Shown here piece after piece: positions 49,399-60,505 of a stretch of 64,000 bases of DNA. Numbering within the stretch: position 1 is the first letter of the stretch; every line of letters begins with the position of its first letter. Position numbers and translations under genes: made by a program. The notes beneath the pieces are model-generated. The model did no database searches and was not told where the DNA came from. It was given only the letters and a program-made list of their open reading frames with translations. Source of the stretch: Ferribacterium limneticum (GTDB taxonomy: Bacteria > Pseudomonadota > Gammaproteobacteria > Burkholderiales > Rhodocyclaceae); the NCBI RefSeq assembly GCF_020510585.1, contig NZ_CP075190.1, positions 1,054,501 through 1,118,500 of the forward strand, in the 5' to 3' direction.

Positions 49399-51018
49399 TC
49401 AGACCTTGAAACGCCCGACCAGAGCAGCCAGGCCTTCGGCCAGGCGCTTGAGGTCGTGTGCGGCGCCGGCCGTCTGTTCGACCGTGCCCGAGTTTTCGCG
49501 GGCCATGCCAGCGATGGCCTCGATGCTGTTTTCGACATCGCCCGAGAAGCGGCGTTGCTGCTCGGTGGCCGAGGCGATGGCGTCGAGGCCATGACCGACT
49601 TCGGTCACCGAGCCATTCGTCGCCTCGAGTACATCCGACACCGAATGGACGGCTGCCTGGCTGCTTTCCAGGTGGGCCATGCCGGCCTCGATACTGCGCC
49701 GGACAGCCACTGACTGGGCGCTGAGCTGGGCGGTGATGGCATCAATTTCAGTGGCCGAGCGCGAAGACTTTTCGGCCAGCTTGCGCACTTCATCGGCCAC
49801 GACCGCGAAACCGCGCCCCTGTTCGCCGGCTCGCGCCGCCTCAATGGCCGCGTTGAGGGCCAGCAGGTTGGTTTGTTCGGCGATGTCCTTGACTTCACGG
49901 GTCATCGTCGTGATCGATTCGGTGTTCTTGACGAAGTTATTGACCGAGTCGGCCATTTCCTTGACGGCGTGCTCGACGACGTTCATTTCACCGAGTAGCA
50001 CGTTGAGGTTGCGGCTACCTTCGGTGGCGCGGGCCAGACTTTCCTGCGACTGGTGCTGGACGTGTTCGGCACTCTTGGCGATCGATGAAATGCTCGAAAC
50101 CAGTTGTTCGACGGCCGAGGCGGCCTCGTTGGACTTCTCGTTCTGCTGATGCGAACTTTGCGTGACGCGGTCGGCGCTCTCGGAGAGGGCGGCGACGCGG
50201 GCGGAAACCTGGCTGGCCGAGTCGCGGACCTGGCGGACCAGCTGGTTGAAGTTCTCCATCATTTCGTTGAAAACCTGTGCCGCCTGGCCAACTTCGTCGT
50301 TGCCCTTGATTGGCAGGCGGCGCGTAAGGTCGCCCTCGCCGCGGGCAATGTCGGCGAGGCCGCTGCGCATGGCTTCGAGCGGCTTGCTGACAAAATGGTT
50401 GGTGATCAGGTAGATGATGACGAGCAGGGCGCCCAGCGCGGCCAGCGCGACGCCGGCAATCTTGACGCGGAAAGCCGAGACCTGGGCTTCGACGGAGTCG
50501 AGCGACACCTTCATGCTGACGACGCCGAGCACGGTGCCTTCAGGAACCTGGTGGCACAGGATGCAGTCCTTGCCAAGGTAGTTTTTCGAGGCCTTGGTCG
50601 GGTTGATAACGTGCAGGTAAGAACTGCCATTGGCCGATTCAACCGACATGTACGGGTTGCCGGTAGCCATCACTTCTTTTTCCAGCGTATCGAGCGGCCG
50701 CTTGCTCTTGGTGTCGGGGCCGTAAAGTTTGACCACGGCATCGCTGCGGGCGACGATTAGATCCTTGATGACCGAGAGCTGTTCGATCTGGTCGAGGAAG
50801 ACTTCACGCTGGCCGACGGTGCCGGTCAGCATCATGCCGGTCAGTCCGGCCATGGTCATTTCGTGGATGCTTTTCGAGAAATCCTGCGCTTGCAGGATCG
50901 CCGTCTCTCGATTGACCTGGGTGGTCCAGACTATTGCCCCTGCCCAGATGATGGCCAGTACTACCCAAATGGCCGCCGTCAGGCGGATCCAAATTTTCAA
51001 ATCGGCAAAGCGCGGCAT
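49399..51018 (-). CDS. Methyl-accepting chemotaxis protein with periplasmic c-type haem motif
   Basis: A 539-aa chemoreceptor: TM1 (about residues 13-32), a periplasmic sensor domain (about 33-185), TM2 (about 187-209), HAMP ([21 protein letters not shown]) and an MCP signalling domain with the conserved hairpin tip [20 protein letters not shown]. The sensor contains CILCH (50551-50565), a CxxCH covalent haem site, as in the haem-containing chemoreceptors of Geobacter and Desulfovibrio. It could sense redox state or a gas. No che genes are adjacent, so it must use a distant array. Confidence 0.9.
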   Translation of the reverse strand: MPRFADLKIWIRLTAAIWVVLAIIWAGAIVWTTQVNRETAILQAQDFSKSIHEMTMAGLTGMMLTGTVGQREVFLDQIEQLSVIKDLIVARSDAVVKLYGPDTKSKRPLDTLEKEVMATGNPYMSVESANGSSYLHVINPTKASKNYLGKDCILCHQVPEGTVLGVVSMKVSLDSVEAQVSAFRVKIAGVALAALGALLVIIYLITNHFVSKPLEAMRSGLADIARGEGDLTRRLPIKGNDEVGQAAQVFNEMMENFNQLVRQVRDSASQVSARVAALSESADRVTQSSHQQNEKSNEAASAVEQLVSSISSIAKSAEHVQHQSQESLARATEGSRNLNVLLGEMNVVEHAVKEMADSVNNFVKNTESITTMTREVKDIAEQTNLLALNAAIEAARAGEQGRGFAVVADEVRKLAEKSSRSATEIDAITAQLSAQSVAVRRSIEAGMAHLESSQAAVHSVSDVLEATNGSVTEVGHGLDAIASATEQQRRFSGDVENSIEAIAGMARENSGTVEQTAGAAHDLKRLAEGLAALVGRFKV

Positions 51019-51050
51019 GATGTCCCTCGAGTTACTGCCACCATTTTCAG

Positions 51051-52106
51051 CTAGGCGGTCAGGTCTATTTGCTGGATTGTGCCAGCCGCACCCGATTCAT
51101 GCAAAAAAATTCCAGAAGTGCGAATTTCTCCGAGTAGTTCATTGGCATTTGTTTTGAGGTCAAATGGCGTAGTAATACGGCTTAGCGCAATGGCGCCGAC
51201 GCCGGTATTGCTCAGCGAGCGGAGTGCATCTTTGCCAGATTTGTCAGGTGTCCAGACCGTTAACTGTTCAAAAGCGGCGTCGTTTTCATCAATCCAGCCG
51301 TTCTTGTCAGCATCGAGCCTGGCCAGTTCCTGAAAACCGTCGCCGCTCATCGGGCCGAACAATTCACTGCCGTCGTTGATCTCGCCGTCGCCGTTGCGGT
51401 CGAAGGCCAGGAAGCCGCTGCCCGGGGCGAGGCGGTTGATGTTCTCCGCGCTGCCGTCGGCATTGAGGTCGAAGGCAAAACGCTGGTCAGTCAGTTGCGC
51501 CGCGTTGCCGGCGAAGTTGAGGACGAGCGGATCGATCTTGCGCGCCGCGTCGCCGAGGCGGAGGCTGATATCGCTTTCTTCGTGATACTGGCGCGACATC
51601 GACAACTGCAGGTCGAACTTGATCGCGCGGCCATCGGCCGTCGTCACCGTGCCGCTGGCGGCAAAAGTTGTCTGCTCGGCCTCGCTGTAGGATTCATGGC
51701 GGTCGTACTCGATGCCGTAGCCGGCCAACGTCGGGCGCGCCGGGGCATCGGCGGCTGGTGGCGCTTCAATGGCTGGCGTTTCTGCGCTGGGCTGGAGTTC
51801 GCTGGCGTCGAACAGGCGAATCCGGTGCCCAGTCAGCAGCTCCAGCATGGAGCGAATGAAACGTAGCCGCGGATCGGCATCAAGCTCGGAATCCTCGGTG
51901 GTTTCATTGGTGCTGGCTTGGCTGGCCGCCTTGCTGGCATCTGACAGGCTGACGTTGTCGTTGCGCGCCTGGCGGGGGCGCGAATCTTCACCGGCAAATT
52001 GCGGGCGCTGTGGCCCGACCCACATTTTCAGCGATTCGCGGACTTCATGGCGCTGGACGCTGGCGTGCGACGAGGCCATTTGCAGGCTGCTGCTGGCAAT
52101 TTTCAT
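51051..52106 (-). CDS. EF-hand-like calcium-binding protein
   Basis: A 351-aa protein with no obvious signal peptide. It has at least three Ca2+-loop-like segments: [29 protein letters not shown] and [15 protein letters not shown]. The order, including [17 protein letters not shown], is common to a group of uncharacterised proteobacterial proteins. ATG 52106 has GGAGG 5 nt upstream. It is transcribed in the same direction as the chemoreceptor gene, 32 nt upstream of it. Function is unknown. Confidence 0.72.
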   Translation of the reverse strand: MKIASSSLQMASSHASVQRHEVRESLKMWVGPQRPQFAGEDSRPRQARNDNVSLSDASKAASQASTNETTEDSELDADPRLRFIRSMLELLTGHRIRLFDASELQPSAETPAIEAPPAADAPARPTLAGYGIEYDRHESYSEAEQTTFAASGTVTTADGRAIKFDLQLSMSRQYHEESDISLRLGDAARKIDPLVLNFAGNAAQLTDQRFAFDLNADGSAENINRLAPGSGFLAFDRNGDGEINDGSELFGPMSGDGFQELARLDADKNGWIDENDAAFEQLTVWTPDKSGKDALRSLSNTGVGAIALSRITTPFDLKTNANELLGEIRTSGIFLHESGAAGTIQQIDLTA

Positions 52107-52162
52107 CGGGGCCTCCGTCGAATGCATTGGGATGCATCATTAACGGCGGCCGGGGGCAGAAG

Positions 52163-52609
52163 TTAAGGTTTGTGGAGATGCGGCTGTATCCAGCGTTTCA
52201 GCGAGCCGAGGTCGAGCGCGCCGCTCTGGCGGGCGATCTCGCGGCCATTAATAAATATGGCCAGCGTCGGAATGCTGCGGATATTGAAGCGGGCGGCCAG
52301 TTGCTGTTCGGCTTCTGTATCGACCTTGACCAGACGGGCGTAGGGTTCGAGATCAATGGCGGCCTGATGGAAATTCGGTGCCATTTGCCGGCATGGCCCG
52401 CACCAGGGCGCCCAGAAATCGACGACGACGGGCAGGTCGTTGCGCGAGATGTGGCGGTCGAAATTGGCTGCGGTCAGTTCGGTCGGCTCACCGGTGAACA
52501 GCGGCTGTTTGCACTGACCGCAGTTCGGTGAGTCTTTCAATTTTTGGCCAAAAATCCGGTTGACCGTGGAACAGTGCGGACAGACGACGTGCAGGCTTTC
52601 TTCAGGCAT
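52163..52609 (-). CDS. trxC: Thioredoxin 2 (TrxC)
   Basis: A 148-aa thioredoxin with an N-terminal zinc ribbon (CPHC...CGQC) and the active site WAPWCGPCRQ. Length and alignment with E. coli TrxC are normal. ATG 52609 has GGAG 6 nt upstream. Codons for TVNRIFGQKLK in the zinc ribbon coincide with copy 11 of the dispersed element, in the opposite orientation to the element consensus. Confidence 0.93.
   Translation of the reverse strand: MPEESLHVVCPHCSTVNRIFGQKLKDSPNCGQCKQPLFTGEPTELTAANFDRHISRNDLPVVVDFWAPWCGPCRQMAPNFHQAAIDLEPYARLVKVDTEAEQQLAARFNIRSIPTLAIFINGREIARQSGALDLGSLKRWIQPHLHKP
52534..52569 (+). repeat. Dispersed 36-bp element, copy 11 (inside trxC)
   Basis: Reads CTTTCAATTTTTGGCC, then AAAAATCCGGTTGACCGTGG; it matches the consensus at most positions, but the T-run centre is AAAAAT. 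It lies in the TrxC coding region and keeps the frame. Confidence 0.7.
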
Positions 52610-52660
52610 CGGGCGCTCCAAATATCATGTTTTTCTGATATGGGTACCCGGTGCCGGATT

Positions 52661-53764
52661 TCAAGAGCGAGCGCCGAATTTGATGGCCTGCCGGGCGCTG
52701 GTTTCGAGCGCCTGCGGGTCGATGGCGGCTTTGGTCGGCCAGCCGGCCAGATGGTTTTCGACGATGTCGGCCAGGGCCCTGATCCACGCGTCGTCTTCGT
52801 TGAGTGCCGGGATGTAGTGGTATTCCTTGCCGCCCGCCTTGAGAAAGTCGGCGCGGCCTTCCTGGGCGATTTCTTCGAGCGTTTCGAGGCAGTCGGCGAC
52901 GAAGCCGGGGCAGATGACATCGACCCGGCGGATGCCCCGCTTGCCCCATTCTTCGAGCGTTGGCGCGGTGTAGGGCTGCAGCCATTCGGCCTTGCCGAAG
53001 CGGGACTGGAAGCAGATCTGGAATTGCTCGGACTTGAGGTTCAGGCGCTCGGCAAGCAGGCGGCCGGTTTTGTGACATTCACAGAAATAGGGGTCGCCGA
53101 GGGTCAGGCTGCGCTTCGGCAGGCCGTGGAAACTGATGAGCAGCTTGTCGTTTTCACCGAGCGCGCCGTTCGTCTGCCAAAGCTGGCGCACCGTTTTTTC
53201 GAGCGCGGCGAGATAGCCGTCATGGTCGTGGAAATTGCGCGTGAAGCGCATTTCAGGCTGGTTGCGGGTTTGCGTCAGCCACTGGCAGGCGTCGTCGACG
53301 ACAGTCGCCGTCGTGCTCGCGGCGTATTGCGGGTACATCGGCACGACCAGAATGCGGCTGGCGCCCTCGGCTTTGAGGTGGCTCAGTACGTCAGGTAGCG
53401 CCGGCGAGCCGTAGCGCATGGCCCAAGTGACGGTGACGTGATGGCCGCGCTGGCCGATCAGGCCCTTGAGCAGCTTGGCCTGACGCTCGGTATGGACGCG
53501 CAGCGGCGAGCCTTCCGGCATCCAGACGGTGGCGTACTTGGCGGCCGATTTTTTCGGCCGGGTATTGAGGATGATGCCGTTGAGGATCAGCCACCAGAGT
53601 GGCTTGGGGATTTCAACGACACGCGGGTCGGAGAGGAACTGCTTGAGGTAGCGCTTGAGGGCCGGCGCGGTCGGCGCGTCCGGTGTGCCGAGATTGACGA
53701 GGACGACAGCGGTGCTGGCCGCATTGCCATGACGGTGCGGCGGTTCCGGGAGAAAACGGGGCAT
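52661..53764 (-). CDS. hemH: Ferrochelatase
   Basis: Inserts Fe2+ into protoporphyrin IX, the last step of haem synthesis. The 367-aa product shows [12 protein letters not shown], the active-site SFHGLPKRS (catalytic His) and [20 protein letters not shown] 53764 overlaps the hrcA stop by 1 nt (TAATG). The long frame upstream antisense to hrcA is not coding. Confidence 0.96.
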   Translation of the reverse strand: MPRFLPEPPHRHGNAASTAVVLVNLGTPDAPTAPALKRYLKQFLSDPRVVEIPKPLWWLILNGIILNTRPKKSAAKYATVWMPEGSPLRVHTERQAKLLKGLIGQRGHHVTVTWAMRYGSPALPDVLSHLKAEGASRILVVPMYPQYAASTTATVVDDACQWLTQTRNQPEMRFTRNFHDHDGYLAALEKTVRQLWQTNGALGENDKLLISFHGLPKRSLTLGDPYFCECHKTGRLLAERLNLKSEQFQICFQSRFGKAEWLQPYTAPTLEEWGKRGIRRVDVICPGFVADCLETLEEIAQEGRADFLKAGGKEYHYIPALNEDDAWIRALADIVENHLAGWPTKAAIDPQALETSARQAIKFGARS

Positions 53765-54792
53765 TAGTTGTCCGACTTGTAGGAAAGGGCGCTGGAAAGC
53801 AGGCGCGCGGTGATGTCGACGATGGGGATCACGCGTTCGTAGGCCATGCGGGTCGGGCCGATGACACCGACCGAACCGACGATGCGGCCATCGACGCTGT
53901 AGGGCGCGGCGATGACGCTGCATTCGTCGAGCGGGGCGATGCCCGATTCGCCGCCGATGAATATCTGCACGCCCTCGGCGCGGTTGGAAATATCGAGCAG
54001 GCGGACGAGGCTGGAACGTTGCTCGAAGAGATCGAATAACTCGCGCAGACGCTTCATGTTCGAGGATAACTCCTCGACATCGAGCAGGTTGCGTTCGCCG
54101 GAAATGACGTAGGGCGCCGAGTTTTCGGCCATCGCCGCGTCGCCGGCGTCGAGCGCCAGAGCCATGAGCGGCTTGATGTCTTCGCGCAACTGCTGGATTT
54201 CACTGGCCAGGCGCTGGCGAATCTGCTCGAAATCGAGGCCGGCGAAATTCTGCGTCAGGTAATTGCCGGCGCTGACCAGCTCCGACGGTGAGTAGGCCTT
54301 GTCGCTGCTGACGATGCGGTTCTGCACGTCGCCGTCAGCGGTGACGATGATGAGCAGGATGCGCTTTTCCGACAGGCTGAGGAATTCGATCTGGCGGATG
54401 CGGCTGGCCTGGCGCCGCGGCGCGATGACGACGCCGGCGAAATTCGACAGGCTGGAGAGCAGTTGCGAGGCGCTGGCGATGATCTGGCTGTTCGGCAGGC
54501 CGTGCAGCGATTCCTTCATTTCGCCCATTTGCCGGGCTTCGAGCGGCTGAACGGTGAGCAGGCTGTCGACGAACAGCCGATAGCCGCGGGCCGTCGGAAT
54601 GCGCCCGGCCGAGGTGTGCGGGCTGGCGACGAAACCGGCCTCTTCGAGGTCGGCCATCACGTTGCGGATCGTCGCCGGCGACAGGTCGAGGCCGGAAAAC
54701 TTGGACAGCGCCCGCGAGCCGACCGGTTGCCCGTCGGCAATATAGTGTTCGACCAAGGTTTTCAGCAGGGTGCGCGAGCGTTCATCAAGCAT
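53764..54792 (-). CDS. hrcA: Heat-inducible transcription repressor HrcA
   Basis: A 342-aa repressor that binds CIRCE elements upstream of groESL in related bacteria. N-terminal winged helix: [43 protein letters not shown]; then a GAF-like dimerisation domain. No CIRCE element was seen in this window, and the dnaK cluster here has sigma-32 promoters instead. Its likely targets are elsewhere. Confidence 0.95.
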   Translation of the reverse strand: MLDERSRTLLKTLVEHYIADGQPVGSRALSKFSGLDLSPATIRNVMADLEEAGFVASPHTSAGRIPTARGYRLFVDSLLTVQPLEARQMGEMKESLHGLPNSQIIASASQLLSSLSNFAGVVIAPRRQASRIRQIEFLSLSEKRILLIIVTADGDVQNRIVSSDKAYSPSELVSAGNYLTQNFAGLDFEQIRQRLASEIQQLREDIKPLMALALDAGDAAMAENSAPYVISGERNLLDVEELSSNMKRLRELFDLFEQRSSLVRLLDISNRAEGVQIFIGGESGIAPLDECSVIAAPYSVDGRIVGSVGVIGPTRMAYERVIPIVDITARLLSSALSYKSDN

Positions 54793-54834
54793 GGCTGAGG
54801 ATTGTACAAAAAACGGGGCGGCAGCGACGGGCGA

Positions 54835-55353
54835 TTATGGTTGGCCTCCGGGATGTAGTGCCAGGCGGCGCGATTCGAATTCCTGGCGCAGTTCACGCCG
54901 GAGCATGGCCGACTGGTAACGGCGCTTTTCCTCGTCGGTGGTTGGTTCCAGCGGTGGCACGCTGGTCGCCTTGCCGTTTTCATCGACCGCCACCATGGTG
55001 AAAAAGCAGCTGTTGGCATGGCGCACACTTTGCTCGCGGATGTTCTCGGTGAGCACCTTGACGCCAATTTCCATCGAGGTCCGGCCGGTGTAATTGACAG
55101 CGGCCAGAAAAGTGACCAGTTCGCCGACGTGGATGGGCTGGCGGAACATCACCTGGTCGACCGACAGGGTGACGACATATTCGCCGGCATAGCGGCTGGC
55201 ACAGGCGTAGGCGACCTGGTCGAGCAGTTTGAGGATGGTGCCGCCATGGACGTTGCCGGAAAAATTGGCCATGTCCGGCGTCATCAGGACGGTCATGCTG
55301 AGTTGGTGGTTGGCAAGAGGCATGGGTATTTGCGCGCAAGGTTGGTGAGTCAT
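54835..55353 (-). CDS. Acyl-CoA thioesterase (hotdog fold)
   Basis: A 172-aa hotdog thioesterase of the YciA/acyl-CoA hydrolase type. The pattern [34 protein letters not shown] is the family signature, with the catalytic Asp in LLDQ. Start ATG 55353 was chosen; 55323 is a shorter option. It is divergent from nadK with a 75-nt gap. Confidence 0.9.
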   Translation of the reverse strand: MTHQPCAQIPMPLANHQLSMTVLMTPDMANFSGNVHGGTILKLLDQVAYACASRYAGEYVVTLSVDQVMFRQPIHVGELVTFLAAVNYTGRTSMEIGVKVLTENIREQSVRHANSCFFTMVAVDENGKATSVPPLEPTTDEEKRRYQSAMLRRELRQEFESRRLALHPGGQP

Positions 55354-55428
55354 GTTACTGCGCTTTTCCGGCGAATCGGTGCTGTCCGGTGGCACGATTG
55401 CGCGGTTTTTATGCAAGAATTCGACCCC

Positions 55429-56340
55429 ATGAACAGAAGCTTCGCTTCCATCCGCAATCCCCGGACCATCGCGCTGGTCGGCAAATACCACAGCATGGAA
55501 ATTGCCGAGTCGCTGCGTCGTCTGGCAGAGTACCTTTACGAGCGCGGTGTCTCGGTCTTCATCGAGCGCGAAACATCCGAGCACATCGGCAAGAAGGTCG
55601 ACCTGTCGCGCTGGGTGACCTGCGGCTTCAACGACATCGGCGCCCATGCCGACCTCGCCATCGTGCTTGGCGGCGACGGCACGATGCTCAACGCGGCGCG
55701 CCGTCTGGCCCGCTATTGCGTGCCGCTGGTCGGCGTCAATCAGGGTCGGCTCGGCTTCATGACCGACATCGCCCGTGACGACCTGCTGACCTGCATGGAC
55801 GACCTGCTCGACGGCCGCTTTGCCCAGGAAAACCGCATGTTGCTGGCCGCCGAAGTGACGCGCGACGGCAAGGAAATTGCCGAAAACCTGGCACTCAACG
55901 ATGTCGTGGTCGACAAGGGCGCTATTGGCCGAATGATCGAATTCGAGTTGTTCATCGACGGCGAGTTCATCTACAACCTGCGCTCCGACGGCCTGATCGT
56001 CTCGACACCAACCGGTTCGACGGCCTATTCGATGTCGGCCGGCGGGCCGATCCTGCATCCGACGACCGCCGGCATCGCCCTCGTGCCACTCTGTCCGCAC
56101 GCCCTGAGCAACCGGCCGATCATCGTCAATGACAGCGCCGACATCGAATTGCGCATCGCCAATGCCGACGATGCGCGCGTGCACTTCGACGGTCAGGTGA
56201 CGCTTGACCTGCAGCGTGGCGATTGCGTCCGCCTGCGCCGTTCCGAACACGCCATCTGTTTCCTGCACCCGCCGGGCTACAGTTATTTCGCCATGCTGCG
56301 CCAGAAGCTGCAGTGGAGCGAGCGTCCCAAGGGTACCTGA
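55429..56340 (+). CDS. nadK: NAD kinase
   Basis: Phosphorylates NAD to NADP. The 303-aa product has the [12 protein letters not shown] and [11 protein letters not shown] motifs and [20 protein letters not shown] 55429 gives the standard short N-terminus; an in-frame ATG at 55411 adds six residues. The stop overlaps the recN ATG (TGATG). Confidence 0.97.
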   Translation: MNRSFASIRNPRTIALVGKYHSMEIAESLRRLAEYLYERGVSVFIERETSEHIGKKVDLSRWVTCGFNDIGAHADLAIVLGGDGTMLNAARRLARYCVPLVGVNQGRLGFMTDIARDDLLTCMDDLLDGRFAQENRMLLAAEVTRDGKEIAENLALNDVVVDKGAIGRMIEFELFIDGEFIYNLRSDGLIVSTPTGSTAYSMSAGGPILHPTTAGIALVPLCPHALSNRPIIVNDSADIELRIANADDARVHFDGQVTLDLQRGDCVRLRRSEHAICFLHPPGYSYFAMLRQKLQWSERPKGT

Positions 56341-57998
56341 TGCTGCAGCACCTGACGATTCGCGACTTTGTCATTGTCGACCGGCTGGAGCTTTCGTTTT
56401 TGGCCGGGTTTGGCGCGTTGACCGGCGAAACTGGGGCTGGCAAGTCGATCCTGATCGACGCCTTGGCGCTGGCCCTCGGTGAACGCGCCGATGCCGGCGT
56501 CGTTCGTTCCGGCTGCGACAAGGCCGAAGTCGCAGCCACCTTCGATATCACCGCCCAGCCGCAAGTGGGCGACTGGCTGCGCGCCAATGACCTTGAGGGC
56601 GATGACGAACTGTTGCTGCGTCGCGTCGTCGATGCCGGCGGCCGGTCGCGCGCCTACATCAATGGCTCGCCGGCGACCGTTCAGCAACTGCGCGAAGTCG
56701 GCGAATGGCTGGTCGATATCCACGGCCAGCATGCCCATCAGTCGCTGTTACGGGCCGAAGCCCAGCGCACGCTGCTCGACAGCCACGCGGGCCTGAGCGG
56801 ACAGTCGCGTGAAGTCGCCGCCGCCTGGAAAATCTGGCGCGACGCCGAGCAAATGCTGCGTACCGCCAGCGACGGCGCCGACGTGCTCCAGCGCGAACGC
56901 GAGCAGTTGCAATGGCAAATCGGCGAACTCGATGCCTTGGCTTTTGGCGACGACGAATGGGCGACGCTCGACGTCGAACACCGTCGCCTCGGGCACGCCG
57001 CCAGCCTGATCGAGGGTGCGCAATACGCGCTGGCCATCCTTTCCGACGACGAAGCTGCCTGCGAACGCCAGATCGATAGCGTCGCCACGCGGCTCGGCAA
57101 TCTCGCCGAGTACGATCCGGCGCTGGCCGAAGTCGCCGCGCTGATTGGCTCGGTGCAGGCCGAATTGTCAGACGCCGTGTCCACCCTGCGCCGCTACGCC
57201 GACCGGGCCGATCTCGACCCGACACGCCTGGCTCAGGTCGAGCGCCGGATGGACGCGGTGATGAGCCATTCCCGCAAGTATCGCGTCCAGCCGGCCGAAC
57301 TGCCGGGCCTGCTCGCCAGCTGGCGGCAGCGCCTCGCTGAACTCGACGAATCAGCCGATCTGGCGGCGCTCGAAACGAAGGTCGCCGCCGCCCGTAAGGA
57401 TTATCTGGCCCAGGCCGAAAAACTCTCGACTGGCCGCAAGAAAGCGGCAACCGAGATGGGCCAGGCAGTCAGCGAAATCATGCGCCAACTGGCACTGTCC
57501 TCCGGCCGTTTCGAAGTCGCCCTGGTCCCGGTTGCCGATGGTGCCGTCTACGGCCTGGAGCAGATCGAATTCCGCATCGGTGGCCTGGCCGGCAACGAAG
57601 CCAAGCCGCTGGCCAAGGTCGCTTCGGGCGGCGAGTTGTCGCGCATCAGCCTGGCGATACAAGTACTCACTTCGCGCTCAGCCAGCGTCCCGACCTTGAT
57701 TTTCGACGAGGTTGATGTCGGTATCGGCGGCGGCGTCGCCGAAATCGTCGGCCGCCTGCTGCGCGAACTGGGCAGTGAACGTCAGGTCCTCTGCGTCACC
57801 CACCTACCGCAAGTCGCCGCCCAGGCCAACTGGCAGTGGCAGGTCAGCAAGGCGACGCGCGATGGCATCACCTTGAGCGCCATTCAGCCGCTAGCCGAAG
57901 CCGGCCGAATCCAGGAAATCGCCCGCATGCTGGGCGGGGTCGATATCACCGATATCACCTTGCAGCATGCACGGGAACTGCTCCGCCTGAAGGCGTGA
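56340..57998 (+). CDS. recN: DNA repair protein RecN
   Basis: SMC-like ATPase for double-strand break repair, 552 aa. Walker A GETGAGKSIL, the QHAHQSLL Q-loop region, long coiled-coil arms, the ABC signature KVASGGELSRISLA and Walker B LIFDEVDVGIGG are intact. It overlaps nadK by 1 nt, a pairing conserved in proteobacteria. Confidence 0.97.
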   Translation: MLQHLTIRDFVIVDRLELSFLAGFGALTGETGAGKSILIDALALALGERADAGVVRSGCDKAEVAATFDITAQPQVGDWLRANDLEGDDELLLRRVVDAGGRSRAYINGSPATVQQLREVGEWLVDIHGQHAHQSLLRAEAQRTLLDSHAGLSGQSREVAAAWKIWRDAEQMLRTASDGADVLQREREQLQWQIGELDALAFGDDEWATLDVEHRRLGHAASLIEGAQYALAILSDDEAACERQIDSVATRLGNLAEYDPALAEVAALIGSVQAELSDAVSTLRRYADRADLDPTRLAQVERRMDAVMSHSRKYRVQPAELPGLLASWRQRLAELDESADLAALETKVAAARKDYLAQAEKLSTGRKKAATEMGQAVSEIMRQLALSSGRFEVALVPVADGAVYGLEQIEFRIGGLAGNEAKPLAKVASGGELSRISLAIQVLTSRSASVPTLIFDEVDVGIGGGVAEIVGRLLRELGSERQVLCVTHLPQVAAQANWQWQVSKATRDGITLSAIQPLAEAGRIQEIARMLGGVDITDITLQHARELLRLKA

Positions 57999-58016
57999 GG
58001 CCGATTTTCCGGAGTC

Positions 58017-58052
58017 CTACGGTCAACCGGAAAGAACGGCAAAAATTCAAAT
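58017..58052 (-). repeat. Dispersed 36-bp element, copy 10 (stop of the UPF0016 gene)
   Basis: On the minus strand: ATTTGAATTTTTGCC, G, TTCTTTCCGGTTGACCGTAG. The TGA in ATTTGA is the stop codon of the UPF0016 gene. Just beyond, TTTTCCGG (58005-58012) can pair with CCGGAAA in the element, echoing the inverted half-copy at copy 2. Confidence 0.88.
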
Positions 58053-58652
58053 GATGCCGAGCAGGCGCAAGACGGCGAGTAGCGCCAACAACAGGAAAAA
58101 GACCCCGCTGATTCGGTGAATCCAGTGCAGGGGCAGGCGGTTGAGCCAGCGCCGCCCGGCGACAACGCCGAGTATCGACGTGCAGGCCAGCGCCAGCGTG
58201 GCGCCGACCCAAGTGGCCGTTGCGTCGGCGGTGCTGCCCAGGCCGGCGATGGCGATCTGGGTCTTGTCGCCGAATTCGGCGAGAAAGATCATCAGGAAAG
58301 TGCTGGCGAAGATGCCGTAGCCTGGCTTTTCCTTAATTTCCTCTTCGCCGTCCTCTTCTTCCTCGAAGCGCAGGGCGCTGATGCCGAAGACGGTGAAGAG
58401 CATGGCAACGGCTGCCGTAACGACCCATTCCGGCAGCCAGGCGGCAATCGCCGCGCCGAACAATACGGCGAGCAGGTTGAGGAGGGCGAAGGCAGCGACG
58501 GCGCCGAGAACGATCGGCAGGCCGCGATGGCGGGCGGCCAGCGTCATGCAGACGAGTTGGCTCTTGTCGCCGAATTCGGCGAGGGCGATCAGCAAAAAGG
58601 TGGCGCCGGCCGAGGATAGCCAAGCCCCCGGCGCCAGGGCGATATCAGTCAT
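58047..58652 (-). CDS. UPF0016/GDT1 family cation (Mn2+/Ca2+) exporter
   Basis: A 201-aa membrane protein with six spans and the duplicated signature ALAEFGDKSQL and FLAEFGDKTQI. Family members (TMEM165/Gdt1, bacterial MneA) export Mn2+ or Ca2+. An acidic loop (EEEEDGEEE) separates the halves. It lies 17 nt downstream of fur, so it is probably co-transcribed with it, which fits metal homeostasis. Its stop is inside copy 10 of the dispersed element. Confidence 0.9.
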   Translation of the reverse strand: MTDIALAPGAWLSSAGATFLLIALAEFGDKSQLVCMTLAARHRGLPIVLGAVAAFALLNLLAVLFGAAIAAWLPEWVVTAAVAMLFTVFGISALRFEEEEDGEEEIKEKPGYGIFASTFLMIFLAEFGDKTQIAIAGLGSTADATATWVGATLALACTSILGVVAGRRWLNRLPLHWIHRISGVFFLLLALLAVLRLLGII

Positions 58653-58669
58653 CGGGGAAAATCAGAAAG

Positions 58670-59113
58670 TCAGGACTTGGCGTCCGGATGGTCGCGATGC
58701 GGGCACTCGGCCTTGGTGCATTGGGCGTACAGGTAAAGCGCATGGTCCTGGATGGCGAAGCCGCGCTCCTGGGCGATGGCGTTCTGGCGCTTTTCGATTT
58801 CCGGATCGTAGAACTCTTCGACGCGGCCGCAATTGATGCAGACCAGATGGTCGTGATGCTTGCCGTGATTGATCTCAAAGACGGCCTTGCCGGATTCGAA
58901 GAAGTGCCGTTCGAGCAGGCCGGCCTGCTCGAACTGGGTGAGCACGCGGTAAACGGTGGCCAGCCCGATGTCCATGTTTTCGGCAATCAGCATCTTGTAG
59001 ACGTCTTCCGCAGTCATATGGCGCAAGGTGCTCGTTTCGAACAACTCAAGAATTTTCAGGCGGGGAAAAGTGGCTTTTAGCCCCATGTTCTTGAGGCTTT
59101 GCGGATCGCTCAT
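58670..59113 (-). CDS. fur: Ferric uptake regulator Fur
   Basis: Fe2+-dependent repressor, 147 aa. The DNA-binding region ([15 protein letters not shown]) and helix [19 protein letters not shown], the metal site [17 protein letters not shown] and the second Cys pair CTKAEC are all present. ATG 59113 is the start. It is divergent from bamE, a common arrangement. The 94-nt gap contains GGTATGATATACC (59160-59172), which may be part of a -10 region; no Fur box was recognised. Confidence 0.96.
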   Translation of the reverse strand: MSDPQSLKNMGLKATFPRLKILELFETSTLRHMTAEDVYKMLIAENMDIGLATVYRVLTQFEQAGLLERHFFESGKAVFEINHGKHHDHLVCINCGRVEEFYDPEIEKRQNAIAQERGFAIQDHALYLYAQCTKAECPHRDHPDAKS

Positions 59114-59207
59114 TGCTGGAATTCCTGAAATTGTTCGATCAGGCGAAATGCTGATTTCGGGTATGATATACCGCTTCAAAGCCGATTGAAAAACTCCGGA
59201 AAACTGA

Positions 59208-59690
59208 ATGCGCCGTTCCCGTCTATTGCTCGTAGCCGCCTCCTGCGCGCTCATCTCCGCTTGTTCCTACAAGCCGGGCTTCATCAACGAATACAAGATC
59301 GATATCCAGCAGGGCAATGTCCTGACGCAGGAGATGGTTTCCCAGCTCAAGCCGGGCCAGACGCGCGATCAGGTTCGCTTCCTGCTCGGTACGCCGATGG
59401 TGGCAGACATCTTCCATCAGCAACGTTGGGACTACGTCTACCGCTACCAGAACGGCCAGACTGGCAAGGTCGAAGCACGCAAATTCACCGCGTTCTTCAG
59501 CAATGACGGCCTGCTCGAGCGGGTTGAGGGCGATATCGCCGAGGGCGAATCCGGCGAACTGAATGCCCCGCTCAACAAGAGCCGTCTCGTCGATCTCGGA
59601 TCGCTGTCGGCCGAACAGGCAGACAAGCCGTTGCCGCCGCGCGAGCCGCCGAGCTATTACCGTCGTTTCATGGACATGATAGGGTTTTAA
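59208..59690 (+). CDS. bamE: Outer membrane assembly lipoprotein BamE (SmpA)
   Basis: A 160-aa lipoprotein: signal peptide ending ISAC (lipobox), then the SmpA/OmlA domain ([31 protein letters not shown], ...WDYVYRY). It is part of the BAM complex inserting beta-barrel proteins. dapB starts 3 nt after the stop. Confidence 0.95.
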   Translation: MRRSRLLLVAASCALISACSYKPGFINEYKIDIQQGNVLTQEMVSQLKPGQTRDQVRFLLGTPMVADIFHQQRWDYVYRYQNGQTGKVEARKFTAFFSNDGLLERVEGDIAEGESGELNAPLNKSRLVDLGSLSAEQADKPLPPREPPSYYRRFMDMIGF

Positions 59691-60500
<810 letters not shown>

Positions 60501-60505
60501 TCTCC

